A stretch of 5,531 nucleotides of DNA from JAUPKT01 sp964427855 (GTDB lineage: Bacteria; Desulfobacterota; Desulfomonilia; Desulfomonilales; Desulfomonilaceae), in NCBI GenBank assembly GCA_964427855.1, contig CAYRVH010000097.1, positions 1-5,531 on the forward strand. Reading direction: 5' to 3'. The notes below the pieces were generated by a model, which did not search any database, had not been told where the DNA came from, and saw only the letters and a list, made by a program, of their open reading frames with translations. Below are positions 5,367 to 5,531 of the stretch, one piece after another. Position 1 is the stretch's first letter. Each line of letters starts with the position of its first letter. The translations under genes were made by a program, and so were the position numbers.

Positions 5367-5531
5367 ATGATAAATCCCCTCACGAAGCTCCACGAACTCG
5401 GGCAGTCCCTATGGCTGGATAACCTCAGCCGGGACCTCCTGCGCTCGGGGGAGCTCAAAAAACTCATAGATGAAGACAAGGTTTCGGGAATTACATCCAA
5501 CCCCACTATCCTCGAGAAGGCTATACGCTCA
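5367..5531 (+). CDS. tal: Transaldolase, N-terminal part (cut by window end)
   Basis: Only the first 55 codons are present and the frame is open to the window edge. Transaldolase moves a three-carbon dihydroxyacetone unit between sugar phosphates in the non-oxidative pentose phosphate pathway, in the cytoplasm. The start at ATG 5367 has CGGAGG (5356-5361) five bases upstream. The visible residues, NPLTKLHELGQSLWLDNLSR (3-22), RSGELKKLI and GITSNPTILEKAI (41-53), match the N-terminus of the long transaldolase type found in mycobacteria, cyanobacteria and Desulfobacterota, sometimes fused to glucose-6-phosphate isomerase. The TSNPT strand carries substrate-binding residues. The Schiff-base lysine lies further in and is not visible. 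Whether this is a fusion cannot be judged here. Confidence 0.9.
   Translation, partial: MINPLTKLHELGQSLWLDNLSRDLLRSGELKKLIDEDKVSGITSNPTILEKAIRS

Noticed and set aside
1..5531. Mobile element, defence system, CRISPR array or biosynthetic cluster
   Set aside because: No transposase, integrase, nuclease, spaced repeat array or biosynthetic enzyme set is visible; the recognised genes are housekeeping or general hydrolases.

Overview
The window looks like an ordinary chromosomal housekeeping stretch from a Gram-negative bacterium, most likely a member of the Desulfobacterota (former Deltaproteobacteria). This rests on three things: a secreted FKBP proline isomerase with a Sec signal peptide, a maf-yggS gene pair, and a transaldolase of the NPL-KLHELGQS type. 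The organism call is an inference from protein style, not from a marker gene. I see no phage, IS, CRISPR, tRNA or rRNA signal.

Layout from left to right. (1) A 5'-truncated alpha/beta-hydrolase esterase (to 920, +) is followed closely by a serine beta-lactamase-like hydrolase (about 971-2026, +). (2) A 132-bp convergent gap (2027-2158) holds an imperfect 16-bp inverted repeat whose arms flank almost the whole gap. (3) A leftward two-gene unit follows: maf (nucleotide pyrophosphatase, start near 3446, -) and yggS (PLP homeostasis protein, start GTG at 2842, -). The maf stop codon lies inside the yggS Shine-Dalgarno sequence. (4) A divergent gap (3447-3619) leads to a periplasmic FKBP-type isomerase (3620-4039, +), which starts at TTG behind a perfect AAGGAGG. 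The leader just upstream can fold so that both the ribosome-binding site and the start codon are paired. (5) After a 174-bp gap comes uppP (4214-5026, +), undecaprenyl-diphosphatase of the cell-wall lipid carrier cycle. (6) A small conserved-looking 55-65 aa protein lies on the minus strand (5058-5255). (7) The first 55 codons of a transaldolase (5367 to the window end, +) have a recognisable promoter and ribosome-binding site.

Functionally the genes are a loose mix: two hydrolases of unknown substrate, two housekeeping or 'house-cleaning' proteins (Maf and YggS), two envelope-related proteins (periplasmic FKBP and UppP), and central carbon metabolism (transaldolase). I did not find a new multi-gene system. 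The most interesting signals are non-coding: the self-occluding leader of the FKBP gene, and the long dyad between the serine hydrolase and yggS. No gene-free gap exceeds 300 bases.
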